The notes beneath the pieces are model-generated. The model did not search any database. It was not told the DNA's origin and was given only the letters and a program-made list of their open reading frames with translations. Source: GWE2-42-39 sp963668595 (lineage in GTDB: Bacteria > Bacteroidota > Bacteroidia > Bacteroidales > Prolixibacteraceae). Taken from it: a DNA stretch of 64,000 nucleotides. How positions within the stretch are numbered: the first letter of the stretch is position 1; each line of letters starts with the position of its first letter. Of this stretch, positions 46,573 through 55,786 are shown one piece after another. The translations under genes were made by a program, and so were the position numbers. The stretch is from NCBI GenBank assembly GCA_963668595.1, contig OY764876.1, positions 3,844,001 through 3,908,000 of the forward strand. Reading direction: 5' to 3'.

Positions 46573-47586
46573 TTATTTTATCTCGTTTTGGTCAAAATAG
46601 CGGAATTGTTGCTCAAAATGTGTTTTTTCTTTTTCAAAATTAAGAAACGGGAAACTTTTTGTTAAGCGATCGATCTCGCGGAGATTGTGAGTCAGGAATT
46701 TCCGATACTCTTCGGACGCGGGATTGAAAGGGCGGTGGGCAAATGCCTGCCGTATTTTTAGAATTTCTTTTACAAGAGCGATGCTTTGTTCCGAAATCAC
46801 TGCGTCGCGAAACTTGTTGAAGATATATTCTACCGCAATGTCGTTGGGATGCAGCATGTCGGCGGTATAAAACCGATAGTCACGCAGTTCGTCCATCATT
46901 ATTTCGTAAGCCGGGAAATACGAACAGGAATTTGGTTGGTCGCAGTTCTGTATTTCGTCAATGGCCAGCAACAGGCTTGCTTTGCTGCGCTGGTTTTCTG
47001 TTGCCCCGTCTTTCCAGTGGCGAACCGGGCTAACTGTAAAAATAATATTCAGTGCGGGGTTGAAGTTTTTCAGTTCGCGAATAAGGTTCTTGTAATCCGA
47101 TACGATTTCTTGAACAGAAAGTCGCTCGCGGATGAATTCGCGGGCCGGTATTTTATGGCAATTCGAAACAATTTGATTGTCTTTTTTTAATCGATATACC
47201 CACGAGGTTCCGAACGTGAGAATCAGGAACCGGGCTTTTTTCAGAAACTCAGAAGACGAAATCAGTCGTTGATTGATTCCTTGCAAGACATGGTCTGCAT
47301 CGATTCCGGAAAAGCGGCTGTGGTGCATGAAGCTATTCCACTGCCCCTGATCGAAAAATAATTCAGCATGAGAAAATGGCTGTGCCTGCATCAATCGGCG
47401 GAGACTTGCACTGAGCGATGCCGGATTGTATAAAATGCCAAACGGATTGATGTCGGTGTCGAATTTTTGATCTTCCAGTTTTTGCCCAATATTTTCGGAA
47501 AAACACGAGCCAAGCATCATCACCGGACTGTTGTGATCGATTTGCTGCGGAAAACGGTCAATTTCTATTTCTGTATGGAATTTCAT
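46573..47586 (-). CDS. GSCFA-domain protein
   Basis: The protein has 337 residues. It is named for its N-terminal motif, seen here as MMLGSCFSENIGQKLED, followed by NPFGILYNPASL, LILTFGTSWVYRL and NCHKIPA. IIFTVSPVRHWKDG and DMLHPNDIAVEYIFNKFRD complete the SGNH-like hydrolase pattern (Ser block, Gly-Thr-Ser block, H in SPVRHWKDG, final D-x-x-H). The molecular function of GSCFA proteins is not established; esterase-like activity is inferred from the fold. It is 25 bases downstream of the histidine kinase gene within the glycogen cluster. Confidence 0.9.
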   Translation of the reverse strand: MKFHTEIEIDRFPQQIDHNSPVMMLGSCFSENIGQKLEDQKFDTDINPFGILYNPASLSASLRRLMQAQPFSHAELFFDQGQWNSFMHHSRFSGIDADHVLQGINQRLISSSEFLKKARFLILTFGTSWVYRLKKDNQIVSNCHKIPAREFIRERLSVQEIVSDYKNLIRELKNFNPALNIIFTVSPVRHWKDGATENQRSKASLLLAIDEIQNCDQPNSCSYFPAYEIMMDELRDYRFYTADMLHPNDIAVEYIFNKFRDAVISEQSIALVKEILKIRQAFAHRPFNPASEEYRKFLTHNLREIDRLTKSFPFLNFEKEKTHFEQQFRYFDQNEIK

Positions 47587-47611
47587 GAAGAATAATGCTG
47601 TTGTTCTTGAT

Positions 47612-48541
47612 TTATTGCGGAACCGTGAAAAAGAAAGTGGAACCCACTCCGAGCTTACTTTTTACGGAAATAACTCCTCCCTGAGCTTCGATGAATGTCT
47701 TGCATAATTTGAGGCCCAGACCAGTTCCCGATTCTTTCCATGTACCTTGTGCCGAACTGGTGAAAGTCTCTTCGAAAATACGTTTACTTTTCTCTTCATT
47801 CATTCCAATTCCGTTGTCTTCAACCTGAATTGTTGCCAGCGTGCCATTGTTCTCCGCTTTAATATGGATTGTTCCTCCGGGATTTGAAAACTTGATGGCA
47901 TTCGATAATAAATTGCGAAGAACAAGCCGAACCAAATCGCGGTCGGCAGTGATGATCATATTTGCCTGATGGCTTATTTTAATTTTCTTTTGCTGAAGCT
48001 GAAAATCGTAAGCAAGCAACATTTTGCTAATTACGTCTTCAAGATTAAACGTAGTTTTTGTCAGCTTGAAACCATCGAATTGCATTTTGGTCCAATGCAA
48101 GATGTGAATCACAAAATCGAGATTCGTTTTTACTTGCTGCTGAAGTTCGCGAAGCAACTCCTCTCTTTCTTCTTCTCTGATTTCTTCGGAAAAATATAAA
48201 TTCAGTACCGCGTCGATATTCGAAAGCGGACCTTTTACATCGTGTGAAACTACTGAGAGAAGTGTATTTTTTAGATTATTGCTGAATTCGATATTTTCCC
48301 GTTGTGCTTTGAATATCCGGGCAATCATCATTAACCCGATACTTAACGGGTAAGCAACGATTAGGGGCATAATGGTGGCAATAATATAGCCGGTCCAAAA
48401 TTCTTGAAGTCCAAACAGGAAGGCAATAATTGTATAAATGAGTAAGGAGAAACAAACAATGAATAAGGTTACCCCCCACGGGCCTGTTCGTACCCCGATT
48501 TCTCCCCAGCGTAAAATAGTTTGTTCTAGTTTTTTAGGCAT
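47612..48541 (-). CDS. Membrane-bound sensor histidine kinase
   Basis: The protein has 309 residues. Two hydrophobic helices near the N-terminus (about 20-70, LFIVCFSLLIYTIIAFLFGL and IIATIMPLIVAYPLSIGLMM) are joined by a very short loop, so no periplasmic sensor domain exists. The HisKA domain has LLSVVSHDVKGPLSNIDAVL (His of the phosphoacceptor). The ATPase domain has LRNLLSNAIKFSNPGG (N box), VEDNGIGMNEE (G1) and GTGLGLKLCKTFIEAQGG (G2). The start follows the glgB stop by three bases, so translation is probably coupled. No response regulator is encoded in the cluster. Confidence 0.95.
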   Translation of the reverse strand: MPKKLEQTILRWGEIGVRTGPWGVTLFIVCFSLLIYTIIAFLFGLQEFWTGYIIATIMPLIVAYPLSIGLMMIARIFKAQRENIEFSNNLKNTLLSVVSHDVKGPLSNIDAVLNLYFSEEIREEEREELLRELQQQVKTNLDFVIHILHWTKMQFDGFKLTKTTFNLEDVISKMLLAYDFQLQQKKIKISHQANMIITADRDLVRLVLRNLLSNAIKFSNPGGTIHIKAENNGTLATIQVEDNGIGMNEEKSKRIFEETFTSSAQGTWKESGTGLGLKLCKTFIEAQGGVISVKSKLGVGSTFFFTVPQ

Positions 48542-48544
48542 CGT

Positions 48545-50563
48545 CTAATTTTCTCGTACTTTTTTTATCGGATGGTTTTGCAGCACCATGGCGGTGCGGG
48601 CAGGCAAATATAAGCGAAGAAAATGGTTTCCACTGATGCCTGCTTCGGCTTGTGTGTAATACCATGCCGTTTGATCGATTCTGTTTTGTCCTCCGAAGCG
48701 TTCTTCATCGGTATTTAAAATGATGCGGTATTTGGATGCCGGCATCTCCAATCCATAATGGGTAAACGACTGCGTTGGATGAAAATTGAATACGAACAGA
48801 AAATCGCCGCGCCGGAAAGCCAGTACTTTGTTGTCGTTGTGATCGTGTACCCAATACACATCCGAAATCTGGAGCAGTTGATTTGCTCCGCAGAATTGCA
48901 TCAGTGCCTGATCGAAATCGTTTAGCCAGTGATAACGCAAATCGTGATTCTCGGTCAAATACCAGAGTCGGCGGGCATGCTGGTACGACCACTGGTTGCC
49001 TTCGCGCGGAAAGTCAATCCATTCGGGATGCCCGAATTCATTTCCCATAAAATTGAGGTAGGCGCCACCAGCAGTAGCAACTGTTGCCATCCGAATCATT
49101 TTATGCAGTGCCAGTCCGCGTTCTACAATCAGGTTGGGCTGATCTTTTCGCATGCTGAAATACATTTCTTTGTCGATGAGCCGGAAGATGATGGTTTTGT
49201 CGCCCACCAGTGCCTGATCGTGCGATTCAGCATAACTGACCACTTTTTCGTCCGGACGCTTCGAGGTGAGCTCGTGAAATAACTGTCCCATGTTCCAGTC
49301 TTCGTCGGCCTGCTCTTTGATGATTTTTATCCAATAGTCGGGCACTCCCATCGCCATGCGGTAGTCGAAACCCAAACCGCCCTGACCGATCGACACTGCA
49401 AGGCCAGGCAGTCCGCTCATTTCTTCAGCAATGGATAATGCCTGCGGATTGATTTCGTGAATCAGCTTGTTGGCCATCCGAAAATAGGCCACCGCTTCCC
49501 GGTCAACGTTTGGATTGAAATAGTCGTCGTAGCAAGTGAAAGCCTTGCCTAAACCATGATCGAAATAGAGCATGCTGGTTACTCCGTCAAAACGAAATCC
49601 GTCGAATTTAAATTCTTCAATCCAGTAAGTGATATTGGAAAGTAAAAAATGCAGCACTTCCGGTTTCCCGTAATTAAAACAATAGGAATCCCATGCAGGG
49701 TGTTCGCCTTTTGCGCCATCGTGAAAAAACTGGAACCGGCTGCCATCGTAGCGTCCCAATCCTTCGGTTTCGTTTTTTACTGCATGCGAATGCACTAAAT
49801 CCATAATTACCGCGAGTCCCATTTCGTGGGCATCATCAATCAGTTGTTTTAGTTCTTCGGGCGAACCAAATCGCGATGAGGGGGCAAAAAAACTGGATAC
49901 ATGGTAGCCAAAACTTCCGTAGTACGGATGCTCGGGAATAGCCATTAATTGAACGGTGTTGTATCCTGCTTCTTTAATACGTGGCAGTATTTGTGTACGA
50001 AATTCGTTAAACGAATGCACCCGTTCTTCTTCGCCTGCCATGCCTACATGTGCTTCGTAAATTAGCGGTGCATCATTGGTGCGTTTAAAATCGGTGTTCT
50101 TCCACGAATAGATTTCTTCGGGCTGCCACACCTGTGCATTAAATACCAACGTGTTTTCATCTTGCACAACACGACGACACCATGCCGGAATCCGCTTGCC
50201 TGTTCCTCCTGCCCAGTGCATCGACAAGGCGTACAGTTGTCCGTGTTTTAAAGCCTCTGCCGGGAGTTGAAGTTCCCAGTTGCTGTTTTTGGTGGCGTGC
50301 AGCCGAAAATCATTCTGTTCCTGCCAGTTGTTGAAGTCGCCAATCAGAAAAATTTCGGTGGCAAAAGGTGCCCAGTCGCGAAAAATCCATCCGCCGGAGA
50401 CGCGATGAAGTCCAAACCACTCGTGTCCGCGGGCAAACTCATTCAATGTTTTTCCGGCACATATTTCCTGCTCGATTTTTTCTGCAAACTCAAGCCAGTT
50501 GCTGATGGTTGTTGTGTGCGGCTGTAGCCACGGATCGTTTTGTACAAACAAAGGGGTTTCCAT
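48545..50563 (-). CDS. glgB: 1,4-alpha-glucan branching enzyme
   Basis: The protein has 672 residues, similar to the eukaryote-like GH13 subfamily 8 branching enzymes of Bacteroidota. It has an N-terminal CBM48 (about 55-150, GGWIFRDWAPFATEIFLIGD). The GH13 barrel shows the usual catalytic blocks: VIMDLVHSHAVKN, FDGFRFDGVTSMLYFDHG (Asp nucleophile), ALSIAEEMSGLPGL (Glu acid) and VSYAESHDQALVGDKT (His-Asp). A C-terminal beta domain (about 570-672) follows. It forms alpha-1,6 branches in glycogen. It is the first gene of the cluster and is divergent from the VOC gene. Confidence 0.96.
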   Translation of the reverse strand: METPLFVQNDPWLQPHTTTISNWLEFAEKIEQEICAGKTLNEFARGHEWFGLHRVSGGWIFRDWAPFATEIFLIGDFNNWQEQNDFRLHATKNSNWELQLPAEALKHGQLYALSMHWAGGTGKRIPAWCRRVVQDENTLVFNAQVWQPEEIYSWKNTDFKRTNDAPLIYEAHVGMAGEEERVHSFNEFRTQILPRIKEAGYNTVQLMAIPEHPYYGSFGYHVSSFFAPSSRFGSPEELKQLIDDAHEMGLAVIMDLVHSHAVKNETEGLGRYDGSRFQFFHDGAKGEHPAWDSYCFNYGKPEVLHFLLSNITYWIEEFKFDGFRFDGVTSMLYFDHGLGKAFTCYDDYFNPNVDREAVAYFRMANKLIHEINPQALSIAEEMSGLPGLAVSIGQGGLGFDYRMAMGVPDYWIKIIKEQADEDWNMGQLFHELTSKRPDEKVVSYAESHDQALVGDKTIIFRLIDKEMYFSMRKDQPNLIVERGLALHKMIRMATVATAGGAYLNFMGNEFGHPEWIDFPREGNQWSYQHARRLWYLTENHDLRYHWLNDFDQALMQFCGANQLLQISDVYWVHDHNDNKVLAFRRGDFLFVFNFHPTQSFTHYGLEMPASKYRIILNTDEERFGGQNRIDQTAWYYTQAEAGISGNHFLRLYLPARTAMVLQNHPIKKVREN

Positions 50564-50650
50564 CGTTGTGTTGTTTCGCCTAAAGATAGCAAAACAAACA
50601 GAAATTGATACGGGTACGGAAAAGCGATTCTTTTTTGATTGTATGCGCTT

Positions 50651-50685
50651 TATTCATCGGAAGACTTCGAGTCGTCCGATGAATA
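50651..50685. promoter_or_regulatory. Strong hairpin in the divergent glgB / VOC intergenic region
   Basis: TATTCATCGGA (50651-50661) and TCCGATGAATA (50675-50685) pair over 11 bases. GACT (50663-50666) pairs with AGTC (50670-50673) around a TCG loop, with a single A-G mismatch between the two stems. It lies 88 bases before the glgB start and 93 bases before the VOC start. No T tract follows in either direction, so an operator or leader structure is more likely than a terminator. Confidence 0.45.
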
Positions 50686-50720
50686 TAAGCCAGACGTGCT
50701 GACGGGGATAAATTATTAGG

Positions 50721-50728
50721 TAATTTTG
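50721..50728 (+). promoter_or_regulatory. Candidate -7 element of the VOC gene
   Basis: TAATTTTG fits TAnnTTTG and lies 50 bases before ATG 50779. There is no convincing -33 TTTG at the expected distance. Confidence 0.3.
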
Positions 50729-50778
50729 GAGTGAAATTCTGTTGAAACTAATTTTCAATCCAAACAAATACAACTAAA

Positions 50779-51165
50779 ATGAAAATAGAACATTTGGCAA
50801 TCTGGACCAGTGATTTAGAGCGAATTAGAGCATTTTATCAGAACTATTTTGGGATGAAGTGCAGCAGTAAATATGAGAATGTACAGAAAGGTTTTTCATC
50901 GTATTTCCTCTCATTCGAGAGTGGTGCCCGAATCGAAATCATGACGCGGAAAGATATTTCGGGCGAACGAGGCGTGAAAGAATATTCGGTCGGGTTAACT
51001 CATTTTGCCATATCGGTAGGAAGTGTTGAGTTGGTAAATAATTATACTGAATTACTGCGGAAAGATGGCTTTACGATATACAGCGAGCCGCGCACAACAG
51101 GAGATGGCTACTATGAAAGTGTGGTGCTCGATCCGGATGGGAATCATGTTGAGATAAGTGAATGA
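50779..51165 (+). CDS. VOC-superfamily (glyoxalase/bleomycin-resistance fold) protein
   Basis: The protein has 128 residues, one complete VOC unit of two beta-alpha-beta3 modules. MKIEHLAIWTSDLERIRAFY opens with the usual His ligand. GVKEYSVGLTHFAISVGSVE carries the second His, and VVLDPDGNHVEISE carries the Glu ligand at the end. Members bind a divalent metal and act as lyases, isomerases, dioxygenases or drug-binding proteins. The substrate is not predictable. It is monocistronic. Confidence 0.9.
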   Translation: MKIEHLAIWTSDLERIRAFYQNYFGMKCSSKYENVQKGFSSYFLSFESGARIEIMTRKDISGERGVKEYSVGLTHFAISVGSVELVNNYTELLRKDGFTIYSEPRTTGDGYYESVVLDPDGNHVEISE

Positions 51166-51312
51166 ACAGAACATTGTTGTTGTGCGTTTTTGACTTATTT
51201 TTGGCATAGATTCCCGATCTGTAAGTACTCTTTTGGGAACATGGAACGTGTTTTTTTCGCACGAAGAGATTATGATTTGGGTGATTTTGTGTCGTTAAAT
51301 TTTTAGGAACCT

Positions 51313-52857
51313 ATGCGCCAATTAAAAATACTATTGACCAACTATTGGCTTCTGATCGTATTTCTTGTATTAAAAATGGTGATACAGTTTGTTGTTGTAA
51401 ATCCGGTTTATGAGTTGCACCGGGATGAATTTTTATACCTCGATCAGGCGAACCATTTGTCTGCCGGGTATATTTCTGTTCCTCCGTTTTTGTCGTGGAT
51501 TTCATCTGTGATTTTCTTCCTGGGAGGAAGCGTGTTTTGGATACGATTTTTTCCTGCATTGTTTGGTGCAATGACGATATTTTTTGCATGGCTCACTGTT
51601 GAAGAGTTGCATGGGAAAATTTATTCAAAGATACTTGTGTCGTGTGCTTTGCTATTTTCTGTATTCATTCGATTGAATATTTTATTTCAACCTAATGCTT
51701 TTGATATTCTTGCATGGACAAGTATCTTTTATTTTTTGATACGTTTTATTCGTACAGAGAATAATAAATGGTTGTTTTATTTGGCTATTGCTTTTGTGTT
51801 GGGCTTTTATAACAAGTACAATGTGCTCTTTGTTATGGTTGGACTATTGGTTGGGTTGGCTCTTACAAAAAAGCGAACCGTTTTCCTGAATAAATACTTC
51901 TATATAAGCTTCTTGCTTGCGGTTTTGTTAATTCTCCCGAACTTGTATTGGCAGGTTGTTTCTCACTTTCCGGTAATTCATCACATGCAGGCATTGAAGA
52001 ATACACAGTTGGATTACACCAGTACTTCGGGATTTTTAATCGACCAGTTATTGTTTATGGGAGGATCGTTGTTTGTTGTGATTGCAGCACTTGTTGGGCT
52101 GTCGGCGCACAAAAAATTCAGCGATTACCGGGTGATTGTGATTGCCTATTTTGTGGTCATTCTTATGTATGTATTTCTCAAAGCAAAAAGCTATTATGCA
52201 TTGGGATTGTATCCGGTTTTATTAGTGTTTGGAAGTGTATATTTAGAAACAATCCTTTCTTCTGCCTGGAAAAAATATGTGATTATTCTTTTGATATTGG
52301 TCAATTTTGCAGGCTTTTCTCTTTCGTATGATTTGATACTTCCTATACAAAAGCCATCGTCGATTATTGAAAATAAAGACAAGTTTGAAAAAGTTGGACT
52401 GTTGAAGTGGAATGATGGAAAGAACCATCATATTCCTCAGGATTTTGCGGATATGCAAGGCTGGGTGGAGATGGCTGATAAATCGTTGCAGGCATATTTA
52501 GGTTTGCCGGAAGAAGAAAAAATGCAAACGTTGATTTTTTGTGATAATTATGGACAGGCCGGAGCATTGAATTATTATAATAGAGGTAAAATGCCCGAAG
52601 CATATTCTGCCAGTACCGACTATATTTTCTGGATACCTCGGAATAAGGATATAAAGAATGTACTATTGGTGGGAAATTTGCCCGATAATAAAATTGTGTC
52701 CATGTTCAGAGAAGTTAAGTTGATGGGAACTGTTGAAAGTGAATTCGCAATCGAAAAAAATACACGTATATATTTGCTTTTGGGTGCAAATGAAGATTTT
52801 TCCAGACTATTTTACGAGACGATGGATTCTCGCATTTCTAATTTTGATATATTCTGA
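51313..52857 (+). CDS. GT39/ArnT-like polyprenyl-phosphate-dependent membrane glycosyltransferase
   Basis: The protein has 514 residues with about ten hydrophobic helices in the first 360. The first loop holds YELHRDEFLYLDQANHLSAG and YISVPPFLSWISSVIFFLGG, with the acidic Asp-Glu pair typical of GT39-type enzymes that take sugars from polyprenyl phosphate. The C-terminal ~150 residues are soluble (LKWNDGKNHHIPQDFADMQG) and probably face the periplasm. The likely role is transfer of a sugar to a lipid, glycan or protein outside the inner membrane; the acceptor is unknown. Confidence 0.88.
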   Translation: MRQLKILLTNYWLLIVFLVLKMVIQFVVVNPVYELHRDEFLYLDQANHLSAGYISVPPFLSWISSVIFFLGGSVFWIRFFPALFGAMTIFFAWLTVEELHGKIYSKILVSCALLFSVFIRLNILFQPNAFDILAWTSIFYFLIRFIRTENNKWLFYLAIAFVLGFYNKYNVLFVMVGLLVGLALTKKRTVFLNKYFYISFLLAVLLILPNLYWQVVSHFPVIHHMQALKNTQLDYTSTSGFLIDQLLFMGGSLFVVIAALVGLSAHKKFSDYRVIVIAYFVVILMYVFLKAKSYYALGLYPVLLVFGSVYLETILSSAWKKYVIILLILVNFAGFSLSYDLILPIQKPSSIIENKDKFEKVGLLKWNDGKNHHIPQDFADMQGWVEMADKSLQAYLGLPEEEKMQTLIFCDNYGQAGALNYYNRGKMPEAYSASTDYIFWIPRNKDIKNVLLVGNLPDNKIVSMFREVKLMGTVESEFAIEKNTRIYLLLGANEDFSRLFYETMDSRISNFDIF

Positions 52858-52904
52858 TCGCATGATTTGATTCTGTAAATATCTTGTCGATAACGAAAAA
52901 ATAA

Positions 52905-52954
52905 AGCACATTTTCTTTTCATGACTTTATTTCGTCGTAAAAGGAAAATATGCT
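52905..52954. terminator. Candidate bidirectional terminator between convergent genes
   Basis: AGCACATTTTCTTTT (52905-52919) can pair with AAAAGGAAAATATGCT (52939-52954), with one bulge and a mismatch, in the 141-base gap between the convergent GT39 and helicase genes. The U-rich arm would serve as tail in either direction. Pairing is AT-rich and therefore weak. Confidence 0.4.
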
Positions 52955-52998
52955 TAATCAGGGAAAACAGACTGTTTTATTCTAGTAACCTATCATTT

Positions 52999-54318
52999 TT
53001 ATCTTTTCCCGCCTCTGAATTTCTTTTGTTTACGAAGATGTTTGGGAGGGTTTTTCACTTCTTCTTTCTTCGGAAAAATCTTTTTCTTTTCGTGGAAAGC
53101 GCCTTTGAATGTTGGATCTTCCAGTCGTTTTTGCCGGTCGATTTCCCGTAATTGGGTTTGACTTTCGAATTTGCTTGTTGCCGCTACCTCCAAATCTTCG
53201 GGCAGTTCTTTTTCCGGTATTTCCATGCGGATAATTTTCTCAATTTTCCGCAGGTGATATACTTCTGAAGGATCAATCAGCGTAATCGCTTCGCCTACAT
53301 TATTGGCTCGGGCCGTACGTCCGATGCGGTGCACATAATCTTCGTAGTTTGGCGGAATATCAAAATTTATTACATGGCTAACCATCTCCACGTCGATGCC
53401 ACGTGCCGAAAGGTCGGTGGTGATTAAAATGCGCACGTCGCCTTCTTTAAATGCATTGATGGCGTTGATGCGTGTATTTTGCCCTTTGTTGGAGTGCATA
53501 ATCCGTTTTTCGCCTTCGGTTTTTCGCTTGACGATTTTATAAACCGCTTCCGCATTTTCTTTTGTTTTGACGAAAATAATGACGCGCGAAAAATGCTCTT
53601 CATCCTGCAACAGGTAGCGAATGAGGTTGAGCTTGGTAGCTACATTCGGAACACGGTAGTAGCATTGGTCGATTAATTCGGCAGGAGTAGCGGAAGGCGC
53701 AACTTCTACTCGTTCGGGAAAGTCGAGAAACTCATGAGACATCTCTTCTACTTTCTCGTTGAACGTGGCCGAAAATAAGAGGTTTTGTCTTTTTACCGGG
53801 ATAATTTCCAGGATTTGTCTGATCTGAGGCATGAAACCCATGTCGAGCATGCGGTCGGCTTCGTCGATAACCAGTGTTTTTACTTTTTTCAAAGTAAGTG
53901 CCCCGGATCGATACAAATCCATCAAGCGACCGGGAGTAGCTACCAGAATATCAATTCCCGGCGCAAGTAATTCGGCATGTTTGGTCCAGCCAATTCCTCC
54001 GAATACTGCCGCATGGCGTATGTTTGAATAGCGCGTCAACTCCGCAATATCTTCGCCAACCTGTATGGATAGTTCGCGGGTAGGCACTAAAATTATTGCG
54101 CGGGGATCTTCTCCTTCGGCCTTAATCAGTTTGGTGAAAATAGGCAACAGGTAAGCGGCCGTTTTTCCAGTTCCGGTTTGGGCAATGCCCAATACATCAA
54201 CCCCCGACCGAATGATGGGGATTACTTTTTCCTGAATAGGCGTTGGTTGTACAAATTCCAGCTCGTCGAGCGCTTTCAGAATTGACTTGGGTACTTTTAA
54301 ATCTTCGAATGTTAGCAT
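52999..54318 (-). CDS. DEAD-box ATP-dependent RNA helicase, RhlE-like
   Basis: The protein has 439 residues from ATG 54318 (MLTFEDLKVPKSILKALDEL); a TTG frame start at 54345 adds nine residues not found in the family. The motifs, in order, are a Q motif (FVQPTPIQEKVIP), AQTGTGKT, PTRELSIQ, ATPGRLMDL, VIDEADRMLDMGF, LLFSATF, VRILITTDLSARGIDVEMV and YVHRIGRTARANN. The C-terminal 70 residues are basic (KKKIFPKKEEVKNPPKHLRK, ending KKFRGGKR), as expected for RNA binding. It probably acts in ribosome assembly, RNA turnover or cold adaptation. Confidence 0.95.
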   Translation of the reverse strand: MLTFEDLKVPKSILKALDELEFVQPTPIQEKVIPIIRSGVDVLGIAQTGTGKTAAYLLPIFTKLIKAEGEDPRAIILVPTRELSIQVGEDIAELTRYSNIRHAAVFGGIGWTKHAELLAPGIDILVATPGRLMDLYRSGALTLKKVKTLVIDEADRMLDMGFMPQIRQILEIIPVKRQNLLFSATFNEKVEEMSHEFLDFPERVEVAPSATPAELIDQCYYRVPNVATKLNLIRYLLQDEEHFSRVIIFVKTKENAEAVYKIVKRKTEGEKRIMHSNKGQNTRINAINAFKEGDVRILITTDLSARGIDVEMVSHVINFDIPPNYEDYVHRIGRTARANNVGEAITLIDPSEVYHLRKIEKIIRMEIPEKELPEDLEVAATSKFESQTQLREIDRQKRLEDPTFKGAFHEKKKIFPKKEEVKNPPKHLRKQKKFRGGKR

Positions 54319-54430
54319 GTTGCAAAGAAAGAGCGAAAAAAGCAAAGGGCAAAGAGTCGGACAGAAAAGTTTTACACTGATTGTGTCTTTGAATCAGATA
54401 CGATGATGAATGAGCCGACTGTCTTTCTTT

Positions 54431-55162
54431 TTATTTTCGTTCGCTTTCAACCGTGTAAACAAAACTATCGCCCCGGTAGTAGCCGTAATTGAATTCAATG
54501 GGGCGTTTGTTCTCGTCGTAAACGAATCGTTTTCGGAAAAGCACCGGGTCGTCGGGGGTAATATTCAGTTTTTTACAGATAAATGGCGTTGCTTTGATTG
54601 CACTTAATTCTTCGTATGACAGCGAAGCTTTGACGCCATATTTTTCTTCCAGAATTTCGTATAGTGGACGACTGAAATCGTCGTTGCCGGTTATCCCAAT
54701 TTCCGGATTAAAGTAAGAAATGAAAAAAACAAAGGGGAAATCTTCTTTTCCGCGTAGTCGTTCAAGGGTGAGTACGCGTGATTCAGGTTTTAAATCGAAA
54801 AATGAAAGAACATCTTTCTCCGGAACTTGCCAGCTTACATGAAGTTCAAAATTGAAAACTTTTATACCCAATGCATTCATCTCCTGCGAGAAACTAAGCC
54901 AGTTTTTAGCTCTTCCGAGTACGCCTTTTCGTGAGACTTTGGTTCCGTATCCTTTTTTCCGGGTAAGTAGTCCTTCGTTTACCAGTTTCATGATGGCATA
55001 ACGGAGTGTATTTCTTGATATACCCAACTGGTTTGATAATTCAACTTCGTTGGGCAATAGTTTGCCCTCCTGATATTCTTTCTTTTCTACTAATTCGCGT
55101 AAAAGTTTTTCAGCCTGAATATGCAATGGGGTCGAACTATTATGATCTACTTCAAATTTCAT
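54431..55162 (-). CDS. GntR-family regulator with UTRA domain
   Basis: The protein has 243 residues. The N-terminal winged helix (about 1-70) has HIQAEKLLRELVEKKEYQEG, KLLPNEVELSNQLGISRNTL and RYAIMKLVNEGLLTRKKGYG. The UTRA effector domain (about 90-240) has VLTLERLRGKEDFPFVFFIS, LYEILEEKYGVKASLSYEEL and FRKRFVYDENKRPIEFNYGY. Such HutC-type regulators bind sugar phosphates or similar ligands. It is divergent from the two GH92 genes across a 624-base region and is the best candidate regulator of the mannoside locus. Confidence 0.93.
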   Translation of the reverse strand: MKFEVDHNSSTPLHIQAEKLLRELVEKKEYQEGKLLPNEVELSNQLGISRNTLRYAIMKLVNEGLLTRKKGYGTKVSRKGVLGRAKNWLSFSQEMNALGIKVFNFELHVSWQVPEKDVLSFFDLKPESRVLTLERLRGKEDFPFVFFISYFNPEIGITGNDDFSRPLYEILEEKYGVKASLSYEELSAIKATPFICKKLNITPDDPVLFRKRFVYDENKRPIEFNYGYYRGDSFVYTVESERK

Positions 55163-55579
55163 GAAAAAAAGTCTTAGTTAATAATCCTGTTCTCTTTGCA
55201 AAAAGTGAAGTGGTTTTTGTATTCGTAACAAAACATTACTCACCAGTACCGGAAAGCGACGCAGGTATTTTATTGAGATAAAAGTATAAAATGTTTTGAA
55301 TCTTCAACGGTGTTGACAATTGGGAAAAGAATAATGAGGTGCTTTGTTTTTGAGGTGCATTTTTGTGTTTTTTTGATTTGATTTAGTAGTATGTGTGAAC
55401 ATTATTCTGTGCCGAGATGTAGGTTTTAACTTTAGGCTTGTTGTCGCATTGAGTTTTATTTTTGTATTTGATGTATTTGTTAAATGTTTGTTTGTTAGTA
55501 GTATATTTGTTGTTTCTTCGTTTTGTAAAAAAACTTGTGACTTGTGTTTGATAGATTTTTTTGCATACAATCAGAATCT

Positions 55580-55610
55580 TTTGTTTGTTGAATAAATATT
55601 AATAAGTTTG
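55580..55610 (+). promoter_or_regulatory. Bacteroidota-type promoter of the mannoside locus, within the 624-base gap 55163-55786
   Basis: TTTG (55580-55583), 19 bases, TAAGTTTG (55603-55610) fit TTTG-N19-TAnnTTTG exactly. The predicted start near 55617 leaves a leader of about 170 bases before ATG 55787. The rest of 55163-55786 is T-rich low-complexity sequence. A 66-codon open frame at 55395-55595 in it is not convincing. No operator for the GntR protein can be assigned with confidence. Confidence 0.65.
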
Positions 55611-55786
55611 CACATATAAAATAAATATCAGAACAATCAGATGTGTAATGATTGATTTTGTGATATCGTCAATGGCAGAGGCCGTGTAATTGAGCAATCG
55701 AGGATGGACTGGTGTGTGTGATTGTGTACATTGAGGCTGAGCGCATACTTATAAGAAGATCAACGAACGTGTAAAAATACATTCGT

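Noticed and set aside
55395..55595. 66-codon open frame in the gap upstream of the GH92 genes
   Set aside because: It is T-rich low-complexity sequence that yields a Phe/Val/Cys-rich product, and the promoter of the GH92 genes lies inside its last bases.
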